A DNA stretch of 64,000 nucleotides from Prevotella sp. HJM029. Lineage in GTDB: Bacteria > Bacteroidota > Bacteroidia > Bacteroidales > Bacteroidaceae. Below the pieces are notes generated by a model. That model was given only the letters and a program-made list of their open reading frames with translations, had not been told where the DNA came from and did not search any database. A program made the position numbers and the translations under genes. The stretch is taken from the NCBI RefSeq assembly GCF_000599605.1, contig NZ_KK082677.1:1-64000 (forward strand). The letters run 5' to 3'. Positions 54,803 through 64,000 of the stretch are shown here, piece by piece; positions within the stretch are counted from its first letter, which is position 1, and every line of letters begins with the position of its first letter.

Positions 54803-55028
54803 CGTGCAAACCACCCTCAGTTAGCACGAATGTAAGTTTACACGCGTGCAAACCACCCCCAGTTGGAACGAATGTAAGTTTACACGCGTACAAACGACCC
54901 TCAGGTGGAACGAATGTAAGTTTACACGCGTGCAAACGACCCTCGGGTGGAACGAATGTAAGTTTACACGCGTGCAAACACCCCCCGGTTGGAACGAATG
55001 TAAGTTTACACGCGTGCAAACGACCCCC
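54803..55028. repeat. Array F: 42-bp tandem repeat
   Basis: Units start at 54803, 54845, 54887, 54929 and 54971, exactly 42 bp apart, with a partial sixth at 55013. Unit text: CGTGCAAACGACCCTCAGG, TGGAACGAATGTAAGTTTAC, ACG. The junction of two units makes the palindrome CACGCGTG and each unit has the near-palindrome GTAAGTTTAC. Lies in a divergent gap 29 bp upstream of the -33 element of the next gene. Confidence 0.96.
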
Positions 55029-55057
55029 ATGCTCAACCATTTTACAAGTCAAATCGC

Positions 55058-55087
55058 TTGCACAAACGAGGAAAATGCTTATATTTG
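55058..55087 (+). promoter_or_regulatory. Promoter of TonB-receptor-like gene
   Basis: TTG at 55058-55060, 19-bp spacer, TATATTTG at 55080-55087. The ATG at 55167 lies about 80 bp downstream. Confidence 0.75.
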
Positions 55088-55166
55088 CAACCGATAAACT
55101 ACATCTGGCAATTTGAAAACCATTTTTGATTATCTTAGACCATTCACAAATAAAAAATCAATCACG

Positions 55167-57554
55167 ATGAATATCTTTTTTATAAGAGCGCTGCTGTGTT
55201 GCATCGGCATGGGAGTTTCCCTGTTTGCAAGCGGGCAATGCAAGCTCAACGGAACCATTTTAGATGAGCATGGGCAAGGAGCAGATGCTGCCACCGTGAT
55301 GCTCATCGCCCAACCCAACAACGTTCTCGTCGGAACCACGCTCACCGACCGCGACGGGCATTTCTCGTTCGCCGCGCAGCAAGGCCACTTCCTGCTCTAC
55401 ATACGAATGTTGGGCTACAAAGAGGTGAAGCAGGACATCGCGGTGGGCGAAGACACCACGATAGCTGATATCCGCTTGGTGCCCGACGAAATCCATCTGA
55501 AGGATGTTGTAGTAACTGCCCGCAAGTCGCGTCCGATAACCAGTGTGTCGAATGGAAAAATACGCCTCAATGTGGCGCAATCCTATCTTGCAGACATCGG
55601 CAACGCCATTGATGTCTTAAAACATTCTCCCGGCGTTTCGGTCAACAACAAGGGCGATATCTCCTTAGCAACGCTCGGCGGCACCGCCATCTATGTGAAT
55701 GGAAAGAAATTAATGCTGCAAGGCGACGAACTGACGGCCTACCTCCGCGCGCTGCCTTCCTCAAAAATTGCACACATAGAGACGGCGCCCAATCCGAATG
55801 CAAGTTTCGAAGCCGATGGAGCTGGCGGCATCATCAATATCGTTTTGAAGACGGCTGCAAAATCGGGCATCTTCCTAACCGCCTCAAACGGCCTCTCTTA
55901 CTGGGAAAACCTAAAGCAAAACACCGACCTCGCCTTCGCCTACAACACGAACAAGTGGCAATTAGGTCTTAACTACAACCACAGCCTGGGGCATTATGCC
56001 ATGGATTATGGTTACGAAAAGATGCAGCAGGGCGACAAAAGCCAGTCTTCGACGGTGGACACCGACAAGCGAAACACCTTCGCAGCGGGCATCGATTTTT
56101 CCTGGCAACCCAGTAATAAAAGCCAATGGCTTGTTAATAGTTCGGTGAGCATGCTGGCCGGTCCTGGTCTAACGCAAACCACCACCTATGTCTACCGAGG
56201 TACATCGCTGTTGGACGGCACACTGAAAGCAAGCAACGATTACAAGAAGCAACGGCAAGTGCGCTACAACAACAGCCTAAGCTATCGCTATCAACCCACC
56301 AAAGAGCATTCCTTGTCGTTCACGGCCGACTGGACACATTTTGACGGCACCGCACACTGCGAACAGCCCAATCACTATTTTTCGGCAGCCAATACCCTCA
56401 TTCGCTCCGACCAGTTCTATTCGCAGCCCGACAAAACGATTGACATCTACGCCCTGCTGGCCGACTATAAGTTTCATCCGAACGAACAAGACGAATGGCT
56501 CGCGGGGCTTAAAACGTCGCTCATCAAAAGCGACAACGATTTCCTTTTTAAAAAGAACGGAGCGACCGACCCGCAGCGCTCAAATCATTTCTACTACAAC
56601 GAAAAGAACCTCGAGGGCTATCTGCAATACGCCCATGCGTGGCAGAAAGTGACGTTGAGCGCGGGCATGCGCATAGAATATATGCACACGCACAACCAGC
56701 TGAACGCTTATCGGCAGCAAACGACCGAAGAAAATCATCGTTCGAAACTGCAGCTGTTCCCCAATTTGTCGGCTACCTACACCATCGACGAGAAAAATAA
56801 AGTGGCGCTATTCTACAGCCGGCGGCAAGACAAACCGCGCTACGAGGATCTCAACCCCTTTGAATATCTGCTCGACGAACTCTCCTATTGGAAAGGAAAT
56901 CCGTTCCTGAAACCTCAAATCAGCCACAAAATAACGTTGAATTACACCCGCGGAAATCTGTCGATGAACCTATATTACAACCAGCTCGACGACTATTTCA
57001 CCGCGCTGACCGATGTTTTCGACCACAACAAAACCATCATGACGACGAAGAACATCGGCAAGCAGCAACAAATGGGCGCAGAAGCCATCTTCTCAAAACG
57101 CCTCACCGCCTGGTGGGACTTCAACACCAACCTGGGATGCTACTACTTCATCAACAAGTTGGATTACGAAACCTATCGGCAACACTACAAACGCCCGTCG
57201 TGCAGCCTGTCGATGAGTAACACCCTGTTTCTGCCTTGGGGCATCAATACCGAAATCTCGGGGCGCTATCACTCCAAACGTCAGGGCGGGAGCTATGAAG
57301 TGAGCCGCGCAACGGGCAGCATCGATCTGGGGCTCAACAAAAGTTGGCACGATGGGCGCATGCGGCTATCGCTGTTGATGACCGATATTTTGCACTCCGA
57401 ACGCTGGGATAGCTACGGCACAAAGGACGCCCTGCACCTTGTGTCATGGGGCTATGGGGAGAGCCGCAAAATAGTGTTGCGCTTCAGTTACAGCTTTGGC
57501 AAACAGCAACTCAACAAGGTGGAGAAAACCCTTGAAGAGTTGGAACGGCTATGA
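55167..57554 (+). CDS. Outer-membrane TonB-dependent receptor-like barrel
   Basis: A 795-residue outer-membrane protein. ATG 55167 starts the signal peptide (FFIRALLCCIGMGVSLFASG); a TTG-started extension to 55113 is less likely. Residues about 25-110: carboxypeptidase-regulatory-like domain (CKLNGTILDEHGQGADAATV, TDRDGHFSFAA). Plug region about 115-230 with LKDVVVTARKSR, VLKHSPGVSV and FEADGAGGIINIVLK. Barrel of the OMP_b-brl_3 type to the end, finishing KIVLRFSYSFG plus a short charged tail. No SusD partner adjoins, so it is not a classic PUL pair. Substrate unknown. Confidence 0.87.
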   Translation: MNIFFIRALLCCIGMGVSLFASGQCKLNGTILDEHGQGADAATVMLIAQPNNVLVGTTLTDRDGHFSFAAQQGHFLLYIRMLGYKEVKQDIAVGEDTTIADIRLVPDEIHLKDVVVTARKSRPITSVSNGKIRLNVAQSYLADIGNAIDVLKHSPGVSVNNKGDISLATLGGTAIYVNGKKLMLQGDELTAYLRALPSSKIAHIETAPNPNASFEADGAGGIINIVLKTAAKSGIFLTASNGLSYWENLKQNTDLAFAYNTNKWQLGLNYNHSLGHYAMDYGYEKMQQGDKSQSSTVDTDKRNTFAAGIDFSWQPSNKSQWLVNSSVSMLAGPGLTQTTTYVYRGTSLLDGTLKASNDYKKQRQVRYNNSLSYRYQPTKEHSLSFTADWTHFDGTAHCEQPNHYFSAANTLIRSDQFYSQPDKTIDIYALLADYKFHPNEQDEWLAGLKTSLIKSDNDFLFKKNGATDPQRSNHFYYNEKNLEGYLQYAHAWQKVTLSAGMRIEYMHTHNQLNAYRQQTTEENHRSKLQLFPNLSATYTIDEKNKVALFYSRRQDKPRYEDLNPFEYLLDELSYWKGNPFLKPQISHKITLNYTRGNLSMNLYYNQLDDYFTALTDVFDHNKTIMTTKNIGKQQQMGAEAIFSKRLTAWWDFNTNLGCYYFINKLDYETYRQHYKRPSCSLSMSNTLFLPWGINTEISGRYHSKRQGGSYEVSRATGSIDLGLNKSWHDGRMRLSLLMTDILHSERWDSYGTKDALHLVSWGYGESRKIVLRFSYSFGKQQLNKVEKTLEELERL

Positions 57555-57718
57555 ATATTGCGCGGCAGCAAAGCAAAAATCCCCCAAAAATATCTTTTTC
57601 GCGATGGATACGATCTCGCACACAACGAAAAAATACATTTTCTTGACGTATGCAACCCTACGACAACGAAAAAGCAACTATTTTTTGGCATAAAACTCCT
57701 ATATCTTGTTTTTTTTAT

Positions 57719-57726
57719 TAACTTTG
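57719..57726 (+). promoter_or_regulatory. -7 element before exopolysaccharide genes
   Basis: TAACTTTG matches TAnnTTTG, 54 bp before the start of the priming transferase gene. No TTTG at the normal -33 spacing. The 226 bp between the receptor gene and this cluster otherwise show nothing. Confidence 0.5.
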
Positions 57727-57780
57727 CACATTGCTTGATATACGCATTATCGATTACGAATTTACAAACAATAGTGTGGA

Positions 57781-59187
57781 ATGAATCCTAACTTTAACAG
57801 CAAGACATTGGCGAAACAGTTGGTTTGCATCAACGATTTTGCGATTGCAAACATCATGCTGATAGCTGTTTTCACACTATTTTCGGATAATATCCCCTAC
57901 GATTTCCTTCATTCTTTTAAAATTATCTTTCTGCTGACGAATGTGTCGATGGCCTTCGCACAATATTTTTTCCACACGATTGTGCACTATCGTTGGGTTG
58001 AATTTAATAAAATCGCCATTCGCGTGTTACAGCTGACAGGAGCTCACGTGGTGACCCTACTCATCCTCATGAGTTTCATGTTTCCCAAAGTAGATTTCTT
58101 TCATTTGGCCATCCCCTATACTATTTTTTGCTTCATAGCCATCATGGTGAGTCGCTTTTTCGAGCGTTTCATTTTGAAGTTTCTGCGACTCAAAGGACAC
58201 AATGTACACAATATCATTTTCATTGGTAACGACCCGTCGCTCTTAGACCTTTATCGAAATATGAAAGAAGACACTGCTATGGGCTATCGTGTTGTGGGAT
58301 TTTATGCAGACAACGACTTTCTGCGAGCACCAAAGGAATTGAAACATCTTGGCACATTGGACGACTGGAAACAACACAAGATGCAAAATGCTTTACCCAA
58401 AGCGCAAGAGGTTTTCTGCAGTTTGAGCCATGATTACAATGATTTCATGGTCGAAGTGATGAAATTCTGCGACGCCAATGTACTGCGCTTCCATTATGTT
58501 CCTCGTAAATTCAGCCCCTATCGACTGCCCCTACGTGCAGAATACATGGGTGACACTCTGCTTTACACCAATCACGTTGAGCCACTTAGCAACGCTAATA
58601 ATCGCATTCTCAAACGCCTTTTCGACATTGTTGGTGCCAGCATAGCCTGTCTTTTCCTCTTGCTCATTACCCCCATCATTGCCATTTGTATTAAGATGCA
58701 AAGCACAGGACCCGTTTTTTTCAAACAACAACGCACAGGCTTTGCAGGAAAACCATTCACATGCTATAAATTCAGAAGCATGCACGTCAACACAGCAGCC
58801 GATACCGAGCAAGCAACAAAGGATGACCCACGTAAGTTTGCTTTTGGCAATTTCATGCGGCGAACCAACATAGACGAACTGCCACAATTTTGGAATGTAC
58901 TAAAAGGAGATATGAGTATCGTTGGACCACGCCCGCACATGCTCTATCACACCAAAGTCTATAGCGACCTCATCGATAAATATATGGTGCGTCATTTCTG
59001 TAAACCGGGCATCACAGGCTGGGCGCAAGTGACGGGCTATCGCGGTGAGACGACAGAATTATGGCAGATGGAAGAGCGCGTAGCCCACGACATCTGGTAT
59101 ATCGAGCACTGGTCGTTTGCACTCGACCTACGCATTATTTTCAAAACCATTATAAGCATATTCATCCCCGATAAACATGCTTATTAA
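57781..59187 (+). CDS. Undecaprenyl-phosphate sugar phosphotransferase (polysaccharide priming enzyme)
   Basis: Transfers sugar-1-phosphate to undecaprenyl phosphate to start exopolysaccharide or O-antigen repeats. Four N-terminal membrane segments about residues 15-130, a soluble CoA-binding-like region ([20 protein letters not shown]), a fifth hydrophobic segment at about 280-305 ([20 protein letters not shown]), then the catalytic bacterial-sugar-transferase domain: [47 protein letters not shown] and [15 protein letters not shown]. 468 residues, WcaJ/WbaP architecture. First gene of the cluster running to the window end. Confidence 0.93.
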   Translation: MNPNFNSKTLAKQLVCINDFAIANIMLIAVFTLFSDNIPYDFLHSFKIIFLLTNVSMAFAQYFFHTIVHYRWVEFNKIAIRVLQLTGAHVVTLLILMSFMFPKVDFFHLAIPYTIFCFIAIMVSRFFERFILKFLRLKGHNVHNIIFIGNDPSLLDLYRNMKEDTAMGYRVVGFYADNDFLRAPKELKHLGTLDDWKQHKMQNALPKAQEVFCSLSHDYNDFMVEVMKFCDANVLRFHYVPRKFSPYRLPLRAEYMGDTLLYTNHVEPLSNANNRILKRLFDIVGASIACLFLLLITPIIAICIKMQSTGPVFFKQQRTGFAGKPFTCYKFRSMHVNTAADTEQATKDDPRKFAFGNFMRRTNIDELPQFWNVLKGDMSIVGPRPHMLYHTKVYSDLIDKYMVRHFCKPGITGWAQVTGYRGETTELWQMEERVAHDIWYIEHWSFALDLRIIFKTIISIFIPDKHAY

Positions 59188-59219
59188 AATCAGTAATCAT
59201 CAAACGAACAAATGATAGT

Positions 59220-60104
59220 ATGAAAGGAATCATTTTAGCAGGTGGATCAGGCACACGCCTCTATCCCATTACCCGAGGCATTAGCAAGCAACTTATCCCG
59301 ATATTCGATAAGCCCATGATTTATTATCCCATATCGGTTCTTATGTTAGCAGGAATCCGTGAGATACTCATCATATCTACCCCCTATGACCTTCCTGGAT
59401 TTAAACGCCTTTTAGGCGATGGGCATGAGTTAGGAGTCACCTTCTCTTACGCCGAACAACCAAGCCCCGATGGCCTGGCACAGGCATTCATCATTGGCGA
59501 ATCTTTCATCGGCAATGATGCCGTCTGCTTAGTTTTGGGCGATAACATCTTCTATGGCTCGGGCTTCAGCGCACTATTAAAGGCAAGCGTACACGATGCA
59601 GAAAAAGAAGAAAAGGCCAGTGTTTTCGGTTATTACGTAAACGACCCCGAACGTTATGGCGTTGCCGAATTTGATGCAACAGGACATTGTCTTAGCATTG
59701 AAGAGAAGCCTGCAAAACCAAAGAGCAATTATGCTGTGGTGGGCTTGTATTTCTATCCCAATAGTGTGGTAGAAATAGCGAAGCACATTAAACCCAGTGC
59801 TCGTGGCGAATTAGAAATAACCACTGTAAATCAAGAATATCTCAACCGCAAAAGCTTGCAAGTAAAACCGCTGCAAAGAGGTTTTGCATGGCTTGACACC
59901 GGCACACACGATAGCCTTTCCGAAGCCAGTACATTCATTGAAGTCATAGAGAAGCGACAAGGATTGAAGGTGGCATGCTTAGAAGAAATCGCCTATCGAA
60001 AAGGTTGGATTACCAAAGAACAGCTTATTGAAGATGCCAAACCTATGATTAAAAATGATTATGGGAAATATCTCATGGAGTTGGCTGAAGGAAAAAGAAT
60101 ATAA
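59220..60104 (+). CDS. rfbA: Glucose-1-phosphate thymidylyltransferase
   Basis: Makes dTDP-glucose, precursor of dTDP-rhamnose and related sugars. Motifs: [20 protein letters not shown] (residues 3-22), [64 protein letters not shown], and [10 protein letters not shown]. 294 residues, standard. 32 bp after the priming transferase and 33 bp before the Wzc-like gene. No rfbB, C or D in the window. Confidence 0.96.
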   Translation: MKGIILAGGSGTRLYPITRGISKQLIPIFDKPMIYYPISVLMLAGIREILIISTPYDLPGFKRLLGDGHELGVTFSYAEQPSPDGLAQAFIIGESFIGNDAVCLVLGDNIFYGSGFSALLKASVHDAEKEEKASVFGYYVNDPERYGVAEFDATGHCLSIEEKPAKPKSNYAVVGLYFYPNSVVEIAKHIKPSARGELEITTVNQEYLNRKSLQVKPLQRGFAWLDTGTHDSLSEASTFIEVIEKRQGLKVACLEEIAYRKGWITKEQLIEDAKPMIKNDYGKYLMELAEGKRI

Positions 60105-60137
60105 AATATTAAGGATTCAAACAAACTTGTAGAAAAT

Positions 60138-62678
60138 ATGGATGATAATAAAACACTACAAAAGGAAGATAAGCAAACCAAAAGCTTGATGGATAGATAC
60201 AACTTTAGAAACCTCTATGTTGCCATCATTCTCAACTGGAAATGGTTTGTAATTGCTATCATACTTTGTTTAGGCTTTGTTTATATTCGGCTGCGCTACA
60301 CTACACCCGTCTATCAAGTCACGGCCAAACTACTCATTAAAGATGACAATAACAACCGAAGAGGAAACAGCATTCAAAATGCGACAAACTTGGGGGTGAT
60401 GTCTAACTCTACGGGCATTGACAACGAAATGGAGATTCTTTCTTCTCACACGTTGGCAGAGAGTGCGGTGAGAGATTTGAAACTTTACGTCAACTATGTG
60501 TTAGACGGCAAGTTTAAAGACAAATTACTCTATAGAACGGAACCCATCATGGTTGATATTGATGCGGTGAACTTGGAGAAAATCAATCGCCCCATCAATA
60601 TGACCCTTACGAAAACAAAGAAGGGCTATTATGTTCGAGGAACCTATTTCGTTCCTATCGATGCAACAAACAGTCGAGGTCCTTACACTTTCGAACGCGA
60701 ACTGACGTCATTTCCAACAAATATTTATACGCGTGCAGGCGTGCTGACTTTCACCGAAAACTTATCGCCTGAAGCAGTAGGTATTTTTGGAGACGCTAAA
60801 ATTAATATCACACTGCAATCGCCCAACGATGCTGCCTATCGATATCAAGGTTCATTATCGGCTAAGCAAACAGGAAACTCTACAACCATTGCGCAGCTCA
60901 CATTCACTGATATCAATATTCAGCGCGGTATAGACTATCTCAAACAACTCTCGATTTGCTATAATCGACAGGCCAACGACGATAAGAACCAAATTGCGGT
61001 AAAGACCGAAAACTTTATCAACACACGATTGGAAAAAATCAATTCAGAATTGGGGTTGACCGAAGACAAACTGGAGAATTTCAAAAAGCGCAATAACATG
61101 GTTGAGTTGCGGCTAAATGCTTCGCAGGCCATGAACAATCAAGATCAATTCAGTCAGCGCTTGGTAGATGCTAATACGCAGATTATGTTGCTTGATGAAC
61201 TGACCAAATTTATCAAAATGCCAAGCAACAAGTATGAGCCATTGCCTGCAGACATCGGCATTTCTGATAAAAGCACCAACTTACTCATTAACAAATATAA
61301 TGAGATTGCCTTAGAAAGAAAGCGTTTATTGCATACGGCCAGCGAAGCCAGTCCTACAATTACGCCGCTCACAGCACAATTAATTGATATCAATAACAGT
61401 ATTCGCCGGGCGATGTTACAAGCAAAAAAGGCTTTAGAAATACAACGCAATGCTGTGACCAATCAATTCAGCAAATATAACGGACAGGTAGGAAATACGC
61501 CTGAACAAGAACGCATCTTAACTCAAATTGGTCGCCAGCAAGAAGTGAAATCTGGACTCTACCTCATGCTATTGCAAAAACGAGAAGAGAACTCTATCTC
61601 TTTAGCTGCAACAGTTGACAAAGGAAAACTCATCGATGAGCCTGAATTTGCTGGCCAGATTAGCCCTAATTCATCCATGTTCTATATGGTTGCACTCCTC
61701 TTAGGCCTCGTCGTCCCCATTGTTGTCATTTATATCTTAGAATTTTTCCATTATAAAATTGAAGGGCGGAACGATGTCCTCCTGCTCACACAACTTCCCA
61801 TCCTCGGCGATGTTCCTATTGCCAGCGAGCAAGCTAAAACAAAAGCCGACATTGTGGTGCACGAAAATCAAAACAATCTCATGGAAGAGATTTTCCGTGG
61901 CATGCGCACCAATCTGCAATTCATGATGGAAGATGGTGAAAAGGTTATAGCTTTCACCTCAACAACTTCAGGTGAAGGAAAAACGTTTATGGCAGCCAAC
62001 TTAGCTGTGAGCTTCGCACTTTTAGGTAAAAAAGTCATCATCTTAGGTTTAGATATCCGTAAACCTCGTCTGGCTGAATTGTTTGAAATCCACGATCACC
62101 ATCATGGCATTACCAATCTTTTGGTGCACAGCCATTCAACAATGGAAGACATTCAAAAGCAAATCCTACCCTCAGGCGTGAATAAAAACCTTGATTTGCT
62201 CATGGCTGGACCTACCCCGCCCAACCCCACTGAGCTCTTGGCACGCGAAAGCTTAGACCATATCGTCGGACAACTCAAAGAAATCTATGACTATATCATC
62301 ATCGATACTGCGCCGGTTGGCCTCGTTACCGACACCTTGCAAATAGCACGTATCATTGATGCTACCGTCTATGTCTGCCGTGCCGACTATACTTCGAAAG
62401 ATAGTTTCGCACTCATCAACAGTTTAAACGATGATAAAAAACTCCCCAACATGGCTATTGTCATCAATGGACTTGATATGACGAAGAAAAAATATGGCTA
62501 TTATTATGGCTACGGGAAATATGCAAAATATGGCAAATATGCCCGCTATGGCTACTATTCGAAAGGTGCTTATGGAAGCGGAGGATATCACTCCTACAAC
62601 TCCTACAGCTCATATGGCAGCTATAACAGCCAAAACAATACGTATATTAATAAAGACGATAATTCAATTAAACAATAA
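60138..62678 (+). CDS. Wzc-like polysaccharide copolymerase / tyrosine kinase
   Basis: Controls chain length and export of capsule or exopolysaccharide. Wzz domain at residues about 20-120 with first membrane helix (WKWFVIAIILCLGFVYIRL), periplasmic coiled coils about 290-490, second membrane helix about 515-535 (MFYMVALLLGLVVPIVVIYI), then a BY-kinase domain: Walker A STTSGEGKTFMAANLAVS near residue 610, Walker A' VIILGLDIRKPRL, Walker B YDYIIIDTAPVGLV. The last 60 residues are a Tyr/Gly/Ser/Lys-rich tail (KKKYGYYYGYGKYAKYGKYA and onward), the site of autophosphorylation in this family. 846 residues. Its stop overlaps the next start (TAATG). Confidence 0.93.
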   Translation: MDDNKTLQKEDKQTKSLMDRYNFRNLYVAIILNWKWFVIAIILCLGFVYIRLRYTTPVYQVTAKLLIKDDNNNRRGNSIQNATNLGVMSNSTGIDNEMEILSSHTLAESAVRDLKLYVNYVLDGKFKDKLLYRTEPIMVDIDAVNLEKINRPINMTLTKTKKGYYVRGTYFVPIDATNSRGPYTFERELTSFPTNIYTRAGVLTFTENLSPEAVGIFGDAKINITLQSPNDAAYRYQGSLSAKQTGNSTTIAQLTFTDINIQRGIDYLKQLSICYNRQANDDKNQIAVKTENFINTRLEKINSELGLTEDKLENFKKRNNMVELRLNASQAMNNQDQFSQRLVDANTQIMLLDELTKFIKMPSNKYEPLPADIGISDKSTNLLINKYNEIALERKRLLHTASEASPTITPLTAQLIDINNSIRRAMLQAKKALEIQRNAVTNQFSKYNGQVGNTPEQERILTQIGRQQEVKSGLYLMLLQKREENSISLAATVDKGKLIDEPEFAGQISPNSSMFYMVALLLGLVVPIVVIYILEFFHYKIEGRNDVLLLTQLPILGDVPIASEQAKTKADIVVHENQNNLMEEIFRGMRTNLQFMMEDGEKVIAFTSTTSGEGKTFMAANLAVSFALLGKKVIILGLDIRKPRLAELFEIHDHHHGITNLLVHSHSTMEDIQKQILPSGVNKNLDLLMAGPTPPNPTELLARESLDHIVGQLKEIYDYIIIDTAPVGLVTDTLQIARIIDATVYVCRADYTSKDSFALINSLNDDKKLPNMAIVINGLDMTKKKYGYYYGYGKYAKYGKYARYGYYSKGAYGSGGYHSYNSYSSYGSYNSQNNTYINKDDNSIKQ

Positions 62679-63106
62679 TGATTATTGCAGTTGATTTTGA
62701 TGGAACCATCGTAACCCACCAGTATCCTGCCATCGGAGAAGAGTTACCTTTCGCAACAGAGACCCTGAAGCAACTCATTGCCGATGGCCACCAACTGATT
62801 TTATGGAGTGTGCGCGAAGGTAAACTTCTCGATGAAGCTGTTGAGTGGTGCAGAGCACGCGGCGTAGAATTTTGGGCTGTGAATAGAGATTACCCCGAAG
62901 AATTACAAAAAAATAATAATCACTACTCACGCAAGCTCAAAGCCGATGTGTTTATTGACGACCGAAACATTGGCGGATTGCCCGATTGGGGACAAATCTA
63001 CCACATGATTCACGATAGAATTAGCTACCGACGTTTGCTCACCGACCAAATTTCTGGTAGTGCGTACACCACGCCACCTAAGAAAAAACATTGGTGGAGC
63101 CGATAG
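62678..63106 (+). CDS. HAD-superfamily-like hydrolase
   Basis: A 142-residue protein with the HAD motif I DFDGTI near the start (MIIAVDFDGTIVTHQYPAIG), Ser in ILWSVREG as motif II, and DVFIDDRNIGG as the acidic motif IV near residue 92. No cap domain. Translation is coupled to the Wzc-like gene (overlap of one base). A phosphatase role on a sugar phosphate or on the kinase itself would be guesswork; only the fold and likely phosphate chemistry are supported. Confidence 0.78.
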   Translation: MIIAVDFDGTIVTHQYPAIGEELPFATETLKQLIADGHQLILWSVREGKLLDEAVEWCRARGVEFWAVNRDYPEELQKNNNHYSRKLKADVFIDDRNIGGLPDWGQIYHMIHDRISYRRLLTDQISGSAYTTPPKKKHWWSR

Positions 63107-63118
63107 CTACAGCGTTAC

Positions 63119-63155
63119 TTTTGGCCTTTGCTCATCCTTGACCAAAGGCCAAAAA
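63119..63155 (+). terminator. Terminator after HAD-like gene
   Basis: TTTTGGCCTTTG and CAAAGGCCAAAA make a 12-bp stem followed by ATTTTA. Works on both strands in principle; lies at the start of a convergent gap. Confidence 0.85.
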
Positions 63156-63166
63156 TTTTAATCGCA

Positions 63167-63436
63167 ACTTGCTAACAACTTAGCAAACGTAAAAAAAAGA
63201 TTTTGAGACTTGCTTACAACTTAGCAAACGCAAAAAAAAAGATTTTGAGACTTGCTTACAACTTAGCAAACGCAAAAAAAAGATTTTGAGACTTGCTTAT
63301 AACTTAGCAAACGCAAAAAAAAAGATTTTGAGGCTTGCTTACAACTTAGCAAACGCAAAAAAAAGATTTTGAGGCTTGCTTACAACTTAGCAAACGCAAA
63401 AAAAAGATTTTGGGACTTGCTAACAACTTAGCAAAC
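63167..63436. repeat. Array G: 41/42-bp tandem repeat with A-tracts
   Basis: Units start at 63167, 63208, 63250, 63291, 63333 and 63374 with a partial seventh at 63415 (steps 41, 42, 41, 42, 41, 41). Each has a weak stem, TTGCTAA-CAAC-TTAGCAA in the first and last and one base off in the others, then CGCAAAAAAAAGATTTTGAG. Length changes come from the run of A. Lies between convergent genes. Confidence 0.96.
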
Positions 63437-63466
63437 ATCCTAAAACAAAGCATTTCAGCTAACAGC

Positions 63467-64000
63467 TTATCGCTTAAAGGCTGCAACAATCTTTCGTGGC
63501 AATCCATGCCAAAGCACAGCCCTATTTTCAGTGGGCGACAGACGGTAAAATCGCATATAATGATGCAATTTAATTTTCATGGTCTCCACATAATAGGCTA
63601 ATCCCGACCGAACGGCATGTTTACGCCCATGCATGCCAAAGTTGCCACGAGCGAAAACCACGCGCAAAATGTCATTGACATAGGACTCATCTGCTGAAGA
63701 AAGTACTAAAGGATAATCTGCTTTCGGCAGTCCCAATGCCTGCACGCAAACGGCACCAAAGGCATTAAAGCCTGGTAGAAAATCTAATTGTTGCAACAGC
63801 TGATGCAACCGATGGGCGCATTCTGGCTGAGACAATAGGTTTGCATGTGCATGAATCAATAAAGCCATGTCGCAAAGTTGCCGCAGCCCTATGCCCAACT
63901 CCACGAAATGATGATAGAGATGCAGAAAAGTAAAAATGAGATTCTCAACAGGTGGCAATGTGGGTACAGCACAGCCGGCAACATCAATAGAAAAGGGTTG
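63467..64000 (-). CDS. Uncharacterised nucleotidyltransferase family protein (5' end cut by window)
   Basis: The visible 177 codons continue open to the right edge, so the N-terminus is missing; the first in-window start-like codon (TTG at 63958) is not credible because upstream residues QPFSIDVAGCAVPTLPPVEN fit the family. The text VPTLPPVENLIFTFLHLYHH and LGIGLRQLCDMALLI matches the C-terminal half of the nucleotidyltransferase PF14907 (NTP_transf_5) type, as I recall it, often found in polysaccharide or peptide-modification loci. The nucleotide-binding Gly-Ser motif would lie outside the window. Confidence 0.65.
   Translation of the reverse strand, partial: QPFSIDVAGCAVPTLPPVENLIFTFLHLYHHFVELGIGLRQLCDMALLIHAHANLLSQPECAHRLHQLLQQLDFLPGFNAFGAVCVQALGLPKADYPLVLSSADESYVNDILRVVFARGNFGMHGRKHAVRSGLAYYVETMKIKLHHYMRFYRLSPTENRAVLWHGLPRKIVAAFKR

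Noticed and set aside
6637-63436. CRISPR arrays
   Set aside because: Arrays A-G are head-to-tail tandem units without variable spacers of uniform length, and no cas gene is present.

Overview
The window looks like a chromosomal segment of a Bacteroidota bacterium, order Bacteroidales and most likely Prevotellaceae. This rests on repeated promoters of the Bacteroidota type (TTTG or TTTGG, 19-20 bp, then TAnnTTTG), fimbrillin-like lipoproteins, a TamA homologue carrying a lipobox (TamL type), a clostripain-like lipoprotein, a fused DAHP synthase/chorismate mutase, and a complete menaquinone branch without a visible menH. No rRNA, prophage, CRISPR or intact insertion sequence is visible. The genus assignment is inference.

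Layout. 1-6335: four co-directional fimbrillin-like surface proteins (the first cut by the window edge) closed by a strong terminator. 7163-8266: a DUF6261-like protein. 8487-16689: aroB facing a probable sdaA-menI-menF-menD-menB-menC-menE operon. 16752-16942: tRNA-Glu and tRNA-Ser. 17243-19218: acyl-ACP thioesterase and an OmpA-type porin. 19447-22376: cobU-cobT-cobS-cobC (lower ligand assembly of cobalamin). 23190-28186: valS, a C11 peptidase lipoprotein and a sugar nucleotidyltransferase. 28283-35195: tamB-tamL. 36072-39379: outer-membrane protein, recR, membrane protein, glycosyltransferase, GNAT. 39453-39624: two identical tRNA-Asp genes. 39777-44475: possible IS relic, folD, ffh, an endonuclease-family protein and DAHP synthase/chorismate mutase. 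45181-51366: MscS-type channel, then kdsA-kdsD-PLD-LuxR regulator. 51725-54673: rny-zapA-zapB-like and a hypothetical gene. 55167-57554: TonB-receptor-like barrel. 57781-64000: exopolysaccharide genes (priming transferase, rfbA, Wzc-like kinase, HAD protein, nucleotidyltransferase cut by the window edge).

The most unusual signal is not a gene. Seven intergenic gaps each hold a tandem array with a unit of 41 or 42 bp: 6637-6976, 22658-23085, 35421-35805, 44722-45044, 51459-51578, 54803-55028 and 63167-63436. The unit sequences differ between arrays, but the period is constant (about four turns of B-DNA), and most units pair a GC-richer part, often an inverted repeat, with an A/T tract. Some arrays are visibly related: the last unit of the 44.7 kb array is a 22.7 kb-type unit, and a decayed 54.8 kb-type unit sits at the end of the 35.4 kb array. 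Paired stem changes inside the 22.7 kb array suggest that the fold, not only the sequence, is kept. The arrays occur in divergent, co-directional and convergent gaps, so they are not simply promoters or terminators.

Functionally the window is mostly core metabolism and envelope biogenesis: chorismate production (aroB, DAHP synthase) feeds menaquinone synthesis; kdsA/kdsD supply Kdo for LPS; TamB/TamL, OmpA, fimbrillins and the polysaccharide cluster build the surface.
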